This document shows, one piece after another, positions 1 through 7,367 of a stretch of 19,547 nucleotides of DNA; position 1 is the stretch's first letter, and each line of letters begins with the position of its first letter. Location of the stretch: assembly GCA_021151605.1 (NCBI GenBank), contig JAGKWZ010000089.1, forward strand, positions 1 through 19,547. Direction: 5' to 3'. The notes under the pieces were generated by a model that saw nothing but the letters and a program-made list of their open reading frames with translations, was not told the origin of the DNA and did not search any database. Origin of the DNA: Verrucomicrobiaceae bacterium (lineage in GTDB: Bacteria > Verrucomicrobiota > Verrucomicrobiia > Verrucomicrobiales > Verrucomicrobiaceae). Both the position numbers and the translations under genes were made by a program.

Positions 1-2543
1 CTCCAGCCCTTCGTTGCGCAGTAGTTTTCATAGGCTGCGAGGATTTCGTCGGAAGTGATGGAAGCACCCCGCTCACGCCGAACGCACTGCTTGATGAACA
101 GCCGCAAGGAATCACTCTCGGCGAGCAGGGACTCGATGCAGTCCTCCTGGGCGGATGTTAGCTGGATGTCTTTGCGCTGGTGGGAGAGCTCGCGCAGACG
201 CATGGCCCCGATGATGAACCAGTTGAGGATGCCGCTGCCTTCTTCGGCCAACAGCACGCGGTCGAAGTCGTCGATTTTGCAGGTAGCGGGGCGATCAAAC
301 GGGATGATGAGCAGACGGCGTTTCCAGGCGCTCTCATCGCCATCGAGTTTGACCCGCAGGCGGTCGTTGCAGGTGATGAGGATGTTGTGTTCACCGACGA
401 TGTCGCGCTTGCGCCCGCCCTTGGTTTCCATGGTGAGCGGGTCGCCACCGGTGAGTGCCTTGATGACCTTGGCTCCACGGCAGGAAAGGAAGTCGCCTTC
501 CACGTCGGAGCCCACCAGCAGGTCCATGGAGGCGAAGACCAGATCCGCGAGAAACCGGGGGCAGACAGCGTCAGGATCAAAGGCCACCGGACAGCGATTG
601 AGGCTGTAGTAGAGGGGTGAGAACCCACGGAACTGCGGTGGATCGGTGTCCAAATGCAGCATGCCATTGGCGAGATGAATGACTTTGCCTTTTTTGCCGA
701 AGGGATCGCGACGCTCGCAGCGTGCCTTGAGGGCTACGATCATGCCGACCAGGCGTTCGGGAGTGCGCCGGGTTTCGAGAATGGGCTGGTTGAGCCGCCG
801 TGAATAATCCAGCAGATAGGCGGCAATTTGATCGCGGATGCAGGCTTCCGTTTGCCACCACCAGATGCCGTGCTGCGCTGCGTAGCAGTAGAACTGATTG
901 GAACTTGGCTCGTAAAGAACCAGTGACTCGAAGGCGAACTGAGCGGCCCAATAGTGATAGTTGAAGTCGGTAATCTGACGCTCGCCGGAGGCATCTTCAC
1001 CACCCATTTGAAAGGGTTCTCCGAATTGATAGGCCAGGCGCTCCAGGGCACCGTCGGTGGGTTCCTTCCAGGGAGAAATTAGGCCGTTTTTAGCCAGAGT
1101 TTCCTGGGCGAAGGTGCCGCGTAATTGCTGGCAGTGGTCGTCGATGGCACCGGGATGGGTGTTTTCAAACCAAGCACAAACTTGCTCCATGCTGCGCTCT
1201 GCACAATGGGCGTGCAGGCATTTGAAACCGGGCGGCTTGCCGGCAAAGATGACGGTGTCGCTGCCAGCCTCGCCTTTGAGATCGCCGGAGTGCTCATGTT
1301 CCCAGGGGCAACGAACCGTCCACTTGGATTGATCTGGATCGAGGCAGTCGCCCAGCCGGTCGGCGCTGCGGAACAGTGCGAGAATGTCCAGTGTGGCGAG
1401 ATCGCCTTTGAAGGCGGTCCACCAGGTTTTGTCTTTTTTGCCGGGGGTGGGAGATTCACTTTTCGGAGCGGGGTGATCGAAGCCAAAGAGGGTGTTGAGG
1501 TCCGTCCAGCGAACTTCGGGAATCGGGCCGGTCACTTCCCAGGTGTAGCGATGGCCGGTGCGATGAATGGAGGGCGCGACAACGAGGTTAAAGCCATTGA
1601 GGTAGAGCTCGGCGCTCACCTTGGCGTTGATCTGCACGGTGGGTGGTTTGCGCGACTTGAGGATGTGCAGGGGGAGGTCGCGGCAAATGAAATGCAGATG
1701 TGCGCCACCACCGGTGCGTTCACGCGGCACGCTGAGCAGATGTGGATGCTCATCGAGCCATGCACGCACGGATTGACCTGCGTCAGCTTTGCTATCGAGA
1801 TCCACCGCGACGAATGGCGGGCGCACCACGACGCCCAGGTTATTGGAGGTATGAGGGCCAAACACTTTTTCGAGGTCGGCAGTGGTGACGTCGGAGGCCT
1901 TGTGGTCCCGCCACCCCTTACAGAAGGGCTTCTTGCCGCGTTCTTTGTCGTCGCCCTTGTCTGGCGGATAAAGCTGATGCACGGCCCAACCAAGTTCTTT
2001 GAGGTAGTAGCGTGAAGACGTCAGACGATCCCAATCGTTGATGGAGGCCGGGATGAGGAATGCGCTGCCACTTTTGGCAGCAAGGTTGTCGTTAGATGGG
2101 AACAGAGCCTCGCTGTTCCCGATCTTGTTCCCGATTTCAGGGGACACAGCAGTCTTGTTCCCATTGTTGTTCCCGTTTGATGGGAACAGAGCTTCGCTGT
2201 TCCCGATCTTGTTCCCGATTTCAGGGAACACGGCAGTCTTGTTCCCATCGCTGTTCCCGTTTTTTGGGAACACAGTGGTGTTGTCCCCATCCTTGTTCCC
2301 GTTTTTTGGGAACAAGCCGGGTCTGTTCCCATGCTTGTTCCCGATCTTGTTCCCGATTTCAGGGAACACAGCAGTTTTGTTCCCATCGTTGTTCCCGTTT
2401 GGTGGCACCGAACGCTGCCATTTTTCCCGAACCGCCCGCTTGCCGAGGGTGGAGAACGGCACGTCGAACCGCTCCGCCACGCTGCGAAGCGGCTCGCCGG
2501 CAGTCTCATAATGAGAGCGGATGGAGGACCAGTCTGGAGTCAT
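1..2543 (-). CDS. Primase-polymerase/SF3 helicase replication protein (partial, C-terminus off the left edge)
   Basis: I translated an uninterrupted minus-strand frame of 847 residues that leaves the window at base 1. Residues about 5-45 form a helix-turn-helix (LRSVAERFDVPFSTLGKRA). Residues 49-149 are a 14-residue Gly/Asn/Pro repeat. A primase-polymerase (AEP, PF09250-like) domain follows, with the metal motif VAVDLDSK (D248, D250) and GGGAHLHF (H282, H284). A zinc-finger-like Cys/His cluster lies at residues 412-447 (CPWEHEH, then CLHAHC). From about residue 515 there is a P4/D5-type helicase region ending in TSDEILAAYENYC, the usual wing of P4-family primases. The nucleotide-binding Walker A stretch is absent (near residue 665). 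The probable role is replication initiation, priming and unwinding of the element. ATG at 2543 fits the HTH; an in-frame ATG at 2642 would overlap the gene upstream. No clear Shine-Dalgarno is seen. Family assignment is strong; activity is uncertain because of the missing motif. Confidence 0.88.
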   Translation of the reverse strand, partial: MTPDWSSIRSHYETAGEPLRSVAERFDVPFSTLGKRAVREKWQRSVPPNGNNDGNKTAVFPEIGNKIGNKHGNRPGLFPKNGNKDGDNTTVFPKNGNSDGNKTAVFPEIGNKIGNSEALFPSNGNNNGNKTAVSPEIGNKIGNSEALFPSNDNLAAKSGSAFLIPASINDWDRLTSSRYYLKELGWAVHQLYPPDKGDDKERGKKPFCKGWRDHKASDVTTADLEKVFGPHTSNNLGVVVRPPFVAVDLDSKADAGQSVRAWLDEHPHLLSVPRERTGGGAHLHFICRDLPLHILKSRKPPTVQINAKVSAELYLNGFNLVVAPSIHRTGHRYTWEVTGPIPEVRWTDLNTLFGFDHPAPKSESPTPGKKDKTWWTAFKGDLATLDILALFRSADRLGDCLDPDQSKWTVRCPWEHEHSGDLKGEAGSDTVIFAGKPPGFKCLHAHCAERSMEQVCAWFENTHPGAIDDHCQQLRGTFAQETLAKNGLISPWKEPTDGALERLAYQFGEPFQMGGEDASGERQITDFNYHYWAAQFAFESLVLYEPSSNQFYCYAAQHGIWWWQTEACIRDQIAAYLLDYSRRLNQPILETRRTPERLVGMIVALKARCERRDPFGKKGKVIHLANGMLHLDTDPPQFRGFSPLYYSLNRCPVAFDPDAVCPRFLADLVFASMDLLVGSDVEGDFLSCRGAKVIKALTGGDPLTMETKGGRKRDIVGEHNILITCNDRLRVKLDGDESAWKRRLLIIPFDRPATCKIDDFDRVLLAEEGSGILNWFIIGAMRLRELSHQRKDIQLTSAQEDCIESLLAESDSLRLFIKQCVRRERGASITSDEILAAYENYCATKGW
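2098..2400. repeat. 42-bp tandem repeat with GGGAAC/GTTCCC inverted repeats, inside the primase gene
   Basis: GTTCCC occurs 14 times, at 2115, 2127, 2157, 2169, 2199, 2211, 2241, 2253, 2295, 2325, 2337, 2349, 2379 and 2391; a degenerate GTCCCC at 2283 keeps the register. Steps alternate 12 and 30 bp, giving a 42-bp period with one extra 12-bp insertion near 2337-2349. The reverse partner GGGAAC lies at 2098, 2182, 2224, 2266, 2308 and 2362, with a degenerate copy at about 2141. The pairs form inverted repeats, the best being GGGAACAG/CTGTTCCC at 2098-2120 and 2182-2204. On the coding (minus) strand the array gives alternating 14-residue units such as IGNKIGNSEALFPS and NGNKDGDNTTVFPK. It is therefore both a protein linker and a DNA array; an iteron or origin function is inference. 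Confidence 0.95.
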
Positions 2544-2604
2544 GCTTCGTGTGGTTGTGTCGCAGCGGCAGGTTGGAGTACCTGCCGTGCTGCTGCGAGG
2601 TGAT

Positions 2605-3132
2605 TCAGGCAGCGATCCCCGTGCTTGGTTTGGTGCCGCCATTCTCCTGCCGCCATTCTTCGTAGCGCGTGCTCGCCGCGTCGGACCAAGCGTAGCGCGG
2701 GAACGACTGATCATGGTCGAACATCGGCCACACGGGGGCCTGGTTGTTTTGCAGGGCACGGATCAAGGCGGCCAGATCGCGTCCAGTTTGTTCGCTGATC
2801 TCGTCATCGAGCAAACTGAACTCCTTGGCATTGAGAAGACCGAAGCCGTCACGGGAGGGCGTGCCCAGCGTGATGCGCCACAACCAGCGCAGGTGGCAAT
2901 AGGGGGACAGCCGGAACGCCCAGGAGCCGCCGTCCAGATCGAGGTGATAGAGATGATGGACCGGGCGCAGCTTGCCGCCGCGTGCGTGTTTGAGGGTGAC
3001 GCCAACCGCGATGAGTCCGCGGGCGATGGGCTGGACAAGCTGAGGACGCATCCTGTCGTCCTCGCCTGGCTTGAAATGGATGTCCCAGCGATGGTGATTT
3101 GGCTTGGTGGCGGGTGATGCGGGTGCGTTCAT
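2605..3132 (-). CDS. Hypothetical protein in the replication operon, 175 aa
   Basis: I do not recognise this family. The start at 3132 is set by an ATGA overlap with the stop of the helicase gene, which implies translational coupling; a longer in-frame start at 3228 would lie wholly inside the helicase gene. The protein has no signal peptide and no membrane segment. The central part is rich in aromatic residues and arginine (YHLDLDGGSWAFRLSP, then CHLRWLWRITLG), and a later stretch reads LLDDEISEQTGRDLAALIRAL. That pattern suggests a small globular cytoplasmic protein. The initiator gene starts 62 bp downstream. Position between an SF1 helicase and the primase-helicase implies a replication or repair accessory role, but that is context only. 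Confidence 0.8.
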   Translation of the reverse strand: MNAPASPATKPNHHRWDIHFKPGEDDRMRPQLVQPIARGLIAVGVTLKHARGGKLRPVHHLYHLDLDGGSWAFRLSPYCHLRWLWRITLGTPSRDGFGLLNAKEFSLLDDEISEQTGRDLAALIRALQNNQAPVWPMFDHDQSFPRYAWSDAASTRYEEWRQENGGTKPSTGIAA

Positions 3133-4406
3133 GTGGAGTGCATTGTGAGTTTTGGTGTCGAATGCGAAGGCGTGATGCCCTCGTAAAATTCCAGCGCGGC
3201 ACGGCTGACGAACACACCGTTGAACCACGCCTTGAGATTGAGGCCTGCGAGTGAGCGGACACGGGAGAGCGCCACGTAGGCCTGGCCGGGTTCACGGGCG
3301 GCTCGCACGTCGATGTAGGCACTGTCGAGTGTGAGGCCTTGGGACTTGTGGATGGTGAGCGACCAGGCCAGCCGCAGGGGAAACTGGGTGAAGGTGGCGC
3401 TGCGCTTGTCGCGCGAATCAAACCGCCATTCATAGGGCGCGACACGAATCGGCATCCCATCGCAATCGACGAGCACTTCGTCGCGCCTGCACATGACCAC
3501 CGTGCCGGTCTGCCCATTCACAAAACCCAGGTCTGGCTGGTTCACGGTGAACATGACGCGGGCACCCGGCTTGAGCACGAGCTGCTCAGGTGTGAGCAGG
3601 TTGTTGTGCAGGAACTGGATCTGATGATCGGGACCGTTCGTGCGTGCTTGGTAAATGGTTTCCGCTGCTTCGATGCAGGAGAGCCGGTAGGCGTTCCATT
3701 TATCAACTTGGCTGTTGTGAGTGAACAGGCGTGGTGTGTCAGCGTTCGGGAAATGAACCACGCGTGAGGCAAGGAGTGCCGAGTTCTCCGCATTGAGGCG
3801 TCCCTGGCGAAATTCCCCGAGAGCCGCGAGGAATTGCGGCTCGTCCTGGCGGTGAACCTTGGTGAGATAGATCACGGCAAAGTTGGCGCGTTGCCACGCC
3901 TGCGTTTGGAATACCCAGTCATAGGGCTCGCTGGGGTTGGTGCGCACCGGGGGCAGTTGGAGCATGTCGCCGGTGGCGATGATCTGGATGCCTCCAAAGG
4001 GCGCATCATCACGCCGCACGGTGCGACACAGCAGATCGAAAAACTCCAGTGTGATGCCGGAAAGCATCGACACCTCATCGAGGACCAGCAGACGACATGT
4101 GCGGATGCGATCCAATCCCGCGCGAACCGAATGGCGATTGTCACGCATCAGTTCGCGGAGGTGATCGCGCGGATCTTCGCCGCGTTTGGGGCCCAGCATC
4201 ATGCCGCTCCAGCGGTGGATGGTGCTGCCACCAATGTTGAGCGCAGCGATGCCGGTGGAGGCCGTGATCGCTACCTCCTCGTCGTCAGCGTCGATCTCGT
4301 TGCGCAACAAGGTGCTCTTGCCTGTTCCAGCCTGACCGGTGAGCAGGACATTGCGCCCCTGCTTCACCAGCCGATGAAACCTCTCAGCGGTTGGATCAAA
4401 ACTCAT
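3129..4406 (-). CDS. PIF1/RecD-like SF1B DNA helicase, 425 aa
   Basis: The protein carries a full superfamily 1 helicase set: Walker A GQAGTGKST (residues 24-32), motif Ia TASTGIAALNIGG, Walker B LLVLDEVSML (106-115), motif III GDMLQLPPV (146-154), motif V SLTIHKSQG (349-357) and motif VI YVALSRVRS. The last two match the UvrD_C_2 module of PIF1, RecD2 and Dda-type 5'-to-3' helicases. It should unwind DNA or strip proteins at replication forks using ATP. The start at 4406 overlaps the upstream stop as ATGA; a start at 4469 is possible but would overlap the upstream gene more deeply. The length suits compact mobile-element PIF1 relatives. The downstream gene also overlaps by ATGA, so these genes are probably translated as a coupled set. 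Confidence 0.93.
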   Translation of the reverse strand: MSFDPTAERFHRLVKQGRNVLLTGQAGTGKSTLLRNEIDADDEEVAITASTGIAALNIGGSTIHRWSGMMLGPKRGEDPRDHLRELMRDNRHSVRAGLDRIRTCRLLVLDEVSMLSGITLEFFDLLCRTVRRDDAPFGGIQIIATGDMLQLPPVRTNPSEPYDWVFQTQAWQRANFAVIYLTKVHRQDEPQFLAALGEFRQGRLNAENSALLASRVVHFPNADTPRLFTHNSQVDKWNAYRLSCIEAAETIYQARTNGPDHQIQFLHNNLLTPEQLVLKPGARVMFTVNQPDLGFVNGQTGTVVMCRRDEVLVDCDGMPIRVAPYEWRFDSRDKRSATFTQFPLRLAWSLTIHKSQGLTLDSAYIDVRAAREPGQAYVALSRVRSLAGLNLKAWFNGVFVSRAALEFYEGITPSHSTPKLTMHST

Positions 4407-4567
4407 GAGAGGTGCGGGTGAAGAATCCAGCCCAGGACGAGCCCAATCAGGAAGGTGATCCATGGCCATGACCCGTGAGGCCGACGGCGATAGGTGGAGG
4501 CCAACGGGCGTCGCTCATCGAGCAGTGTCATCAGGGTGGGCATGGGCTTGTCGGGTGAAAGGTTCAT
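4403..4567 (-). CDS. Small single-pass membrane protein, 54 aa
   Basis: This small gene begins with an ATGA overlap at the nuclease stop and ends with an ATGA overlap into the helicase start, so both ends are fixed by its neighbours. The protein has a polar, basic N-terminal half (ERRPLASTYRRRPHG) and one hydrophobic helix at about residues 34-50 (WPWITFLIGLVLGWILH), ending with a four-residue tail. The positive charges before the helix predict the N-terminus inside the cell. I do not recognise a family. A membrane peptide inside a replication operon is unusual; it could anchor the replication complex or act in host interaction, but nothing in the sequence decides. Confidence 0.72.
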   Translation of the reverse strand: MNLSPDKPMPTLMTLLDERRPLASTYRRRPHGSWPWITFLIGLVLGWILHPHLS

Positions 4568-5403
4568 GCGCTGAGGACCGGCTCGGCGGGTTGCGGGCGG
4601 TAGCACTTGATGAAGCACCACAGTTCGCGGGCATTGTTAAAGGCCTGCCAGAGAGACTCGTGGTCCTCACGCGGCCAGACCTTCACGTGCACGGGCGTGG
4701 GTTCGACGGAGTTGATGACCACGGAGGCGATGTCCTCTAATCGGCGCGAGCATTCACCGGCGCTGTTGAGCGCCTTGAAGTAGGCCATCAATTGCAGCGG
4801 CCAGGTTTCATAGTAGCTGGCCTGATAGACGCCCTTTTTGTCGGGCTTCATCTTCTGCGTCTTGAAATCAATGACAGCCCAGGTGCCCGTGCTCTTGAGC
4901 TTGGCGACCAGGTCAATGCGTCCAGCGAATCCGAACTGCGAATGGACCGCCACGGTTTCAACCAGACCGATGCGCTCGACGTGCTCGTCGATCCACAGCT
5001 TCACTGGCGCGAACAGCCGCAGGATGTCAGGATTTTCCGGGGACTCGCCGGTTTGCAGATAGACCTCAATGGCGGCGTGAACAGAGCTGCCGAGATCAGC
5101 AGCGGACCGGACCTGCTCGCCCATGTCTTCAACGACACGGCGGGCAAAGGCATCAAGGGGCTCGTCCTCACGCTTTGGCAGCGTGAGAGCGGCAAGGATG
5201 GCCTGTTCCTGTTTCCAGCCTTCAAGGCCGGGTTTGGCGAGCACGCCGAGGACATTGGTGACGGAGGGCAGGGCATTGACCTTGCGGGCGTCACGCAGAG
5301 TGACGGAGCGCATGCCGTTACCATCGGCCCGGACCACCTCGTGATACGGGGTGCCGTCTGGCAGATACCAGTGGGAGGGAGATTCGCGTTGAATGAGGAT
5401 CAT
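4564..5403 (-). CDS. PD-(D/E)XK nuclease, RecB/Cas4-like, 279 aa
   Basis: The core reads FAGRIDLVA (D164) followed about 15 residues later by AVIDFKTQK (D179, K181), then QLMAYF (204-209). This is the order of the PD-(D/E)XK nuclease fold of RecB, AddB and Cas4-type exonucleases, with the metal-binding Asp, the (D/E)xK pair and the helix Gln. An upstream helix GSSVHAAIE (105-113) contributes the conserved His seen in this group. No Cys cluster for an iron-sulfur centre is visible, unlike Cas4. It probably processes DNA ends or recombination intermediates during replication of the element. It is coupled by ATGA to the small membrane protein downstream and lies 28 bp from the ssDNA-binding candidate upstream. 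No Shine-Dalgarno is visible before the ATG. Confidence 0.87.
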   Translation of the reverse strand: MILIQRESPSHWYLPDGTPYHEVVRADGNGMRSVTLRDARKVNALPSVTNVLGVLAKPGLEGWKQEQAILAALTLPKREDEPLDAFARRVVEDMGEQVRSAADLGSSVHAAIEVYLQTGESPENPDILRLFAPVKLWIDEHVERIGLVETVAVHSQFGFAGRIDLVAKLKSTGTWAVIDFKTQKMKPDKKGVYQASYYETWPLQLMAYFKALNSAGECSRRLEDIASVVINSVEPTPVHVKVWPREDHESLWQAFNNARELWCFIKCYRPQPAEPVLSA

Positions 5404-5431
5404 GGGATCGGATTCGGGAGGAGGGTTGATC

Positions 5432-6163
5432 TCAGTAGGGGATGTTCTCGGAAGCCTCTGCCGGCTTGGCGAAGCCGAACTCGGCGGCGGCCTGCTCCAC
5501 GGCGAACATCAGGTCGCGATCTGCCTTCAGTGGCTTTGTGAGCGCTTTGGCGATGGGCAGCCAGTTGTCGTAGAGCCCACGCACCGCAGCCTGATCGAGT
5601 TCGCAGATGTCCAGCCCTTGATGCTTGCCGACGTGAACCTTGGTGAAGTGCCAGTCATCCGCAGCTTGCGTAGTATTAGACGCGGGTTGGCTGACCCGGT
5701 TGTAGGAGGTGTCTTTGTCCTGGCGATCCTTAACCCGGATGTATTTGCCGGAAGGAGCCATGGTGCTGCCGGACTTGTCCGGACGGATCAGGCCGATGTT
5801 GGCATAGGTTTCGCCATTGCGTCCCTCCGTGTGGACGATGACGAGCTGAGCCGTGCGACCGATGAGCGTGTCGGTGTCGAACTCCTTCTGCTCGGCCGCC
5901 GTCAGATCACGACCGAACCACTGCTTGAGAAAAGCCCGCAGTGTCGCCTTCTCGCCAAGGCTGGCGGTGAAGCCGCGAGACCAGACCAGATAGGGCCGAC
6001 CGTCCTCGCGGAGCTGGGTGGTTTCAAAGACGAGACGAAACTGCTCTTTCGGGCCGTAATCAGTCTGAACCGTTTTGGGTGGAGTGACATCCACACAGAC
6101 GGCGAGGCCGTTGTATTCAGGATGAGTGTCGAAGGGTCTGTTGGCTTGAGCGCTGAGTTTCAT
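5432..6163 (-). CDS. Putative phage-type ssDNA-binding replication protein, 243 aa
   Basis: The first about 130 residues show alternating beta-type stretches (YNGLAVCVDV, FRLVFETT, AQLVIVHTE) and a pattern seen in phage replication proteins of the DUF669-like group: SRGFTASLGEKATLRAFLKQW, an FDTDTLIG segment, then GETYANIGLIRP. This suggests an OB-fold ssDNA-binding protein, by resemblance rather than a decisive motif. The C-terminus ends ASENIPY, which loosely recalls the acidic, aromatic tip of bacterial SSB. It sits directly upstream of a nuclease and two helicases, where an SSB would be expected. A long open frame lies antisense to it but has no protein-like content. The start is the only sensible ATG; no Shine-Dalgarno is seen. 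Confidence 0.72.
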   Translation of the reverse strand: MKLSAQANRPFDTHPEYNGLAVCVDVTPPKTVQTDYGPKEQFRLVFETTQLREDGRPYLVWSRGFTASLGEKATLRAFLKQWFGRDLTAAEQKEFDTDTLIGRTAQLVIVHTEGRNGETYANIGLIRPDKSGSTMAPSGKYIRVKDRQDKDTSYNRVSQPASNTTQAADDWHFTKVHVGKHQGLDICELDQAAVRGLYDNWLPIAKALTKPLKADRDLMFAVEQAAAEFGFAKPAEASENIPY

Positions 6164-6223
6164 TGGATGAGTGCGATTGCGTTGGTTTATGGGGGGGCTT
6201 GCAGGTTGAAGGTCGGTGTCAAA

Positions 6224-6412
6224 TCAGACGGACTGGCGAGCGATCTCCAGCTCTCGCTTGATGGCTCGGCGGATGATGAAACTGGCAGGGCGCTCTTCTT
6301 TCTCGCAGCGGGAGGCGAGCGCGAGGCGCAGCCCCTTGTCGAGCCGCACAGAGACGGGCGCTTCACGCTTGATGGTCTTTTGGGGGAGGTTGTTTGATGG
6401 GGTAGTTTTCAT
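6224..6412 (-). CDS. Ribbon-helix-helix transcriptional regulator, 62 aa
   Basis: The protein is small and basic with the CopG/Arc-type ribbon-helix-helix order: a short beta strand APVSVRLDK, helix A GLRLALASRCEKEER and helix B PASFIIRRAIKREL. It should dimerise and bind DNA through the paired strands. It is transcribed divergently from the gene at 6444, with only 31 bp between the start codons, and that gap contains a perfect palindrome (6418-6430). Autoregulation of both the replication operon and the partition-like cassette is a reasonable inference. It is the first gene of the leftward replication operon, 60 bp before the ssDNA-binding candidate. Confidence 0.78.
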   Translation of the reverse strand: MKTTPSNNLPQKTIKREAPVSVRLDKGLRLALASRCEKEERPASFIIRRAIKRELEIARQSV

Positions 6413-6443
6413 TGAATTGACCTTCGGTCATACTCAGGAATAA
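6413..6443. promoter_or_regulatory. Divergent intergenic region with palindrome TGACC-TTC-GGTCA
   Basis: This 31-bp gap separates two divergent start codons. Bases 6418-6430 form a perfect inverted repeat with 5-bp arms and a 3-bp centre. It is a natural operator candidate for the ribbon-helix-helix protein encoded on one side and for the RHH-like N-terminus encoded on the other. A Shine-Dalgarno-like AGGA at 6436-6439 precedes the rightward ATG at 6444. Promoter elements must lie partly inside the flanking genes, since the gap is too short for two complete promoters. Confidence 0.5.
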
Positions 6444-7364
6444 ATGATACTACCAATCCAACAACAACAATTTGACTTCCTTCGTATTTTTGGTATTACC
6501 GTGGATTACATGGCACGCTATCCGAACCAAGACTTTCAGCAGAACGTCAGCTTCAAATGCACGATGGAGTTTCGCTATGCCCTCAAGCTGGCGATGGAAA
6601 AGGCGCGCAGTCGTGACCTCTCCTCTTTTATTCGGCAGCATCTCGACCCCGCCATCAAGAGCTTGCTTGATCCACTGACCATAGCCGAGCTCGATGACTT
6701 GAACTCCCCGGTGAAGATCAAGGAGGCGGCACGCTCACATTACCGAAAAACTGGCTGCCGACGCGTTGTCAGCGCCATCCGGCTCCTGCTCTCTAGTGCG
6801 CTTCCTTCGCTTGAAAGGCGCGTCATTGAAATTGCCCGTGCTATCCGAGCTTATGACGATGCTGCCCGTGCCATCGAGGAGGACATCAGCCAGCAGGTCC
6901 TGTTGCGTGCAGCCATGTCCTCGGTGCTAACAGATCTGGGCAAGCTGCTCAAACTGCTTGATAAAGGTTGGACCACCGAAACTTTTCGCATGGCAATCTC
7001 GATTGCAGCAGAACTGCCAGAAGACCTCTCACTCGACATTAGCCACGGCCTCGATTTCCTCAATGATCTCAATCCTGCGGTGGATAAGCCCTACGCTGTG
7101 CCGCCTCGTCTTGATCCTGAATCAGCATGGCAGCATGTCCGGGAGGAATTCGCCCGAGATCGTCCTTTGGAGGCAGCCCTCATCACCAGTTTGAGTTTTC
7201 TTGAATTCGATGGCTCGACGCTGCGGATCGGCATCCCACATGAGAAAGCTGAGCGTGAAGCCTTCTTCAAGACCCCGCGCAATCGTGAAACTCTTGGCCT
7301 GATCATTGAAAGCTACTTCGGCAGCCTGGTGACACCCAAGTTTGAAATCCTCCCTCCTACCTGA
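6444..7364 (+). CDS. Partition-associated protein, RHH-like N-terminus and DnaX tau-like C-terminus, 306 aa
   Basis: No named family is certain. Residues about 33-68 (NVSFKCTMEFRYALKLAMEK, then SSFIRQHL) look like a ribbon-helix-helix DNA-binding unit. The middle is mainly helical. Residues about 225-303 follow the pattern of the C-terminal domain of DNA polymerase III tau or the DnaA N-terminal domain: ESAWQHVREEF, FLEFDGSTLRIGIPHEKA, and LIIESYFGSLVTPKFEI. It lies 3 bp before parA, so it may be the DNA-binding partner of ParA or couple replication to partition. The ATG at 6444 has an AGGA 4 bases upstream; a second ATG at 6510 just precedes the RHH-like segment and is an alternative start. 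Both domain assignments are by eye. Confidence 0.75.
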   Translation: MILPIQQQQFDFLRIFGITVDYMARYPNQDFQQNVSFKCTMEFRYALKLAMEKARSRDLSSFIRQHLDPAIKSLLDPLTIAELDDLNSPVKIKEAARSHYRKTGCRRVVSAIRLLLSSALPSLERRVIEIARAIRAYDDAARAIEEDISQQVLLRAAMSSVLTDLGKLLKLLDKGWTTETFRMAISIAAELPEDLSLDISHGLDFLNDLNPAVDKPYAVPPRLDPESAWQHVREEFARDRPLEAALITSLSFLEFDGSTLRIGIPHEKAEREAFFKTPRNRETLGLIIESYFGSLVTPKFEILPPT

Positions 7365-7367
7365 CCC

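Noticed and set aside
1125..2015. Long plus-strand open frame of 296 codons
   Set aside because: It is codon-in-register antisense to the primase gene, whose minus-strand frame shows clear domain motifs (VAVDLDSK, GGGAHLHF, CPWEHEH); the plus-strand product has none.
2098..2400. Possible CRISPR array
   Set aside because: Units have no unique spacers, the period is a fixed 42 bp that preserves a reading frame, and no cas genes are present; the nuclease at 4564 lacks the Cas4 cysteines.
2038..2511. Plus-strand repetitive protein with LFPILFPISG-type repeats
   Set aside because: The repetition reflects the 42-bp DNA array; the minus frame continues into the HTH and primase-polymerase domains, so the minus frame is the gene.
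5393..6397. Long plus-strand open frame of 334 codons
   Set aside because: It lies antisense to the ssDNA-binding candidate and the RHH gene, both of which look like real proteins; the plus product has no recognisable fold or motif.
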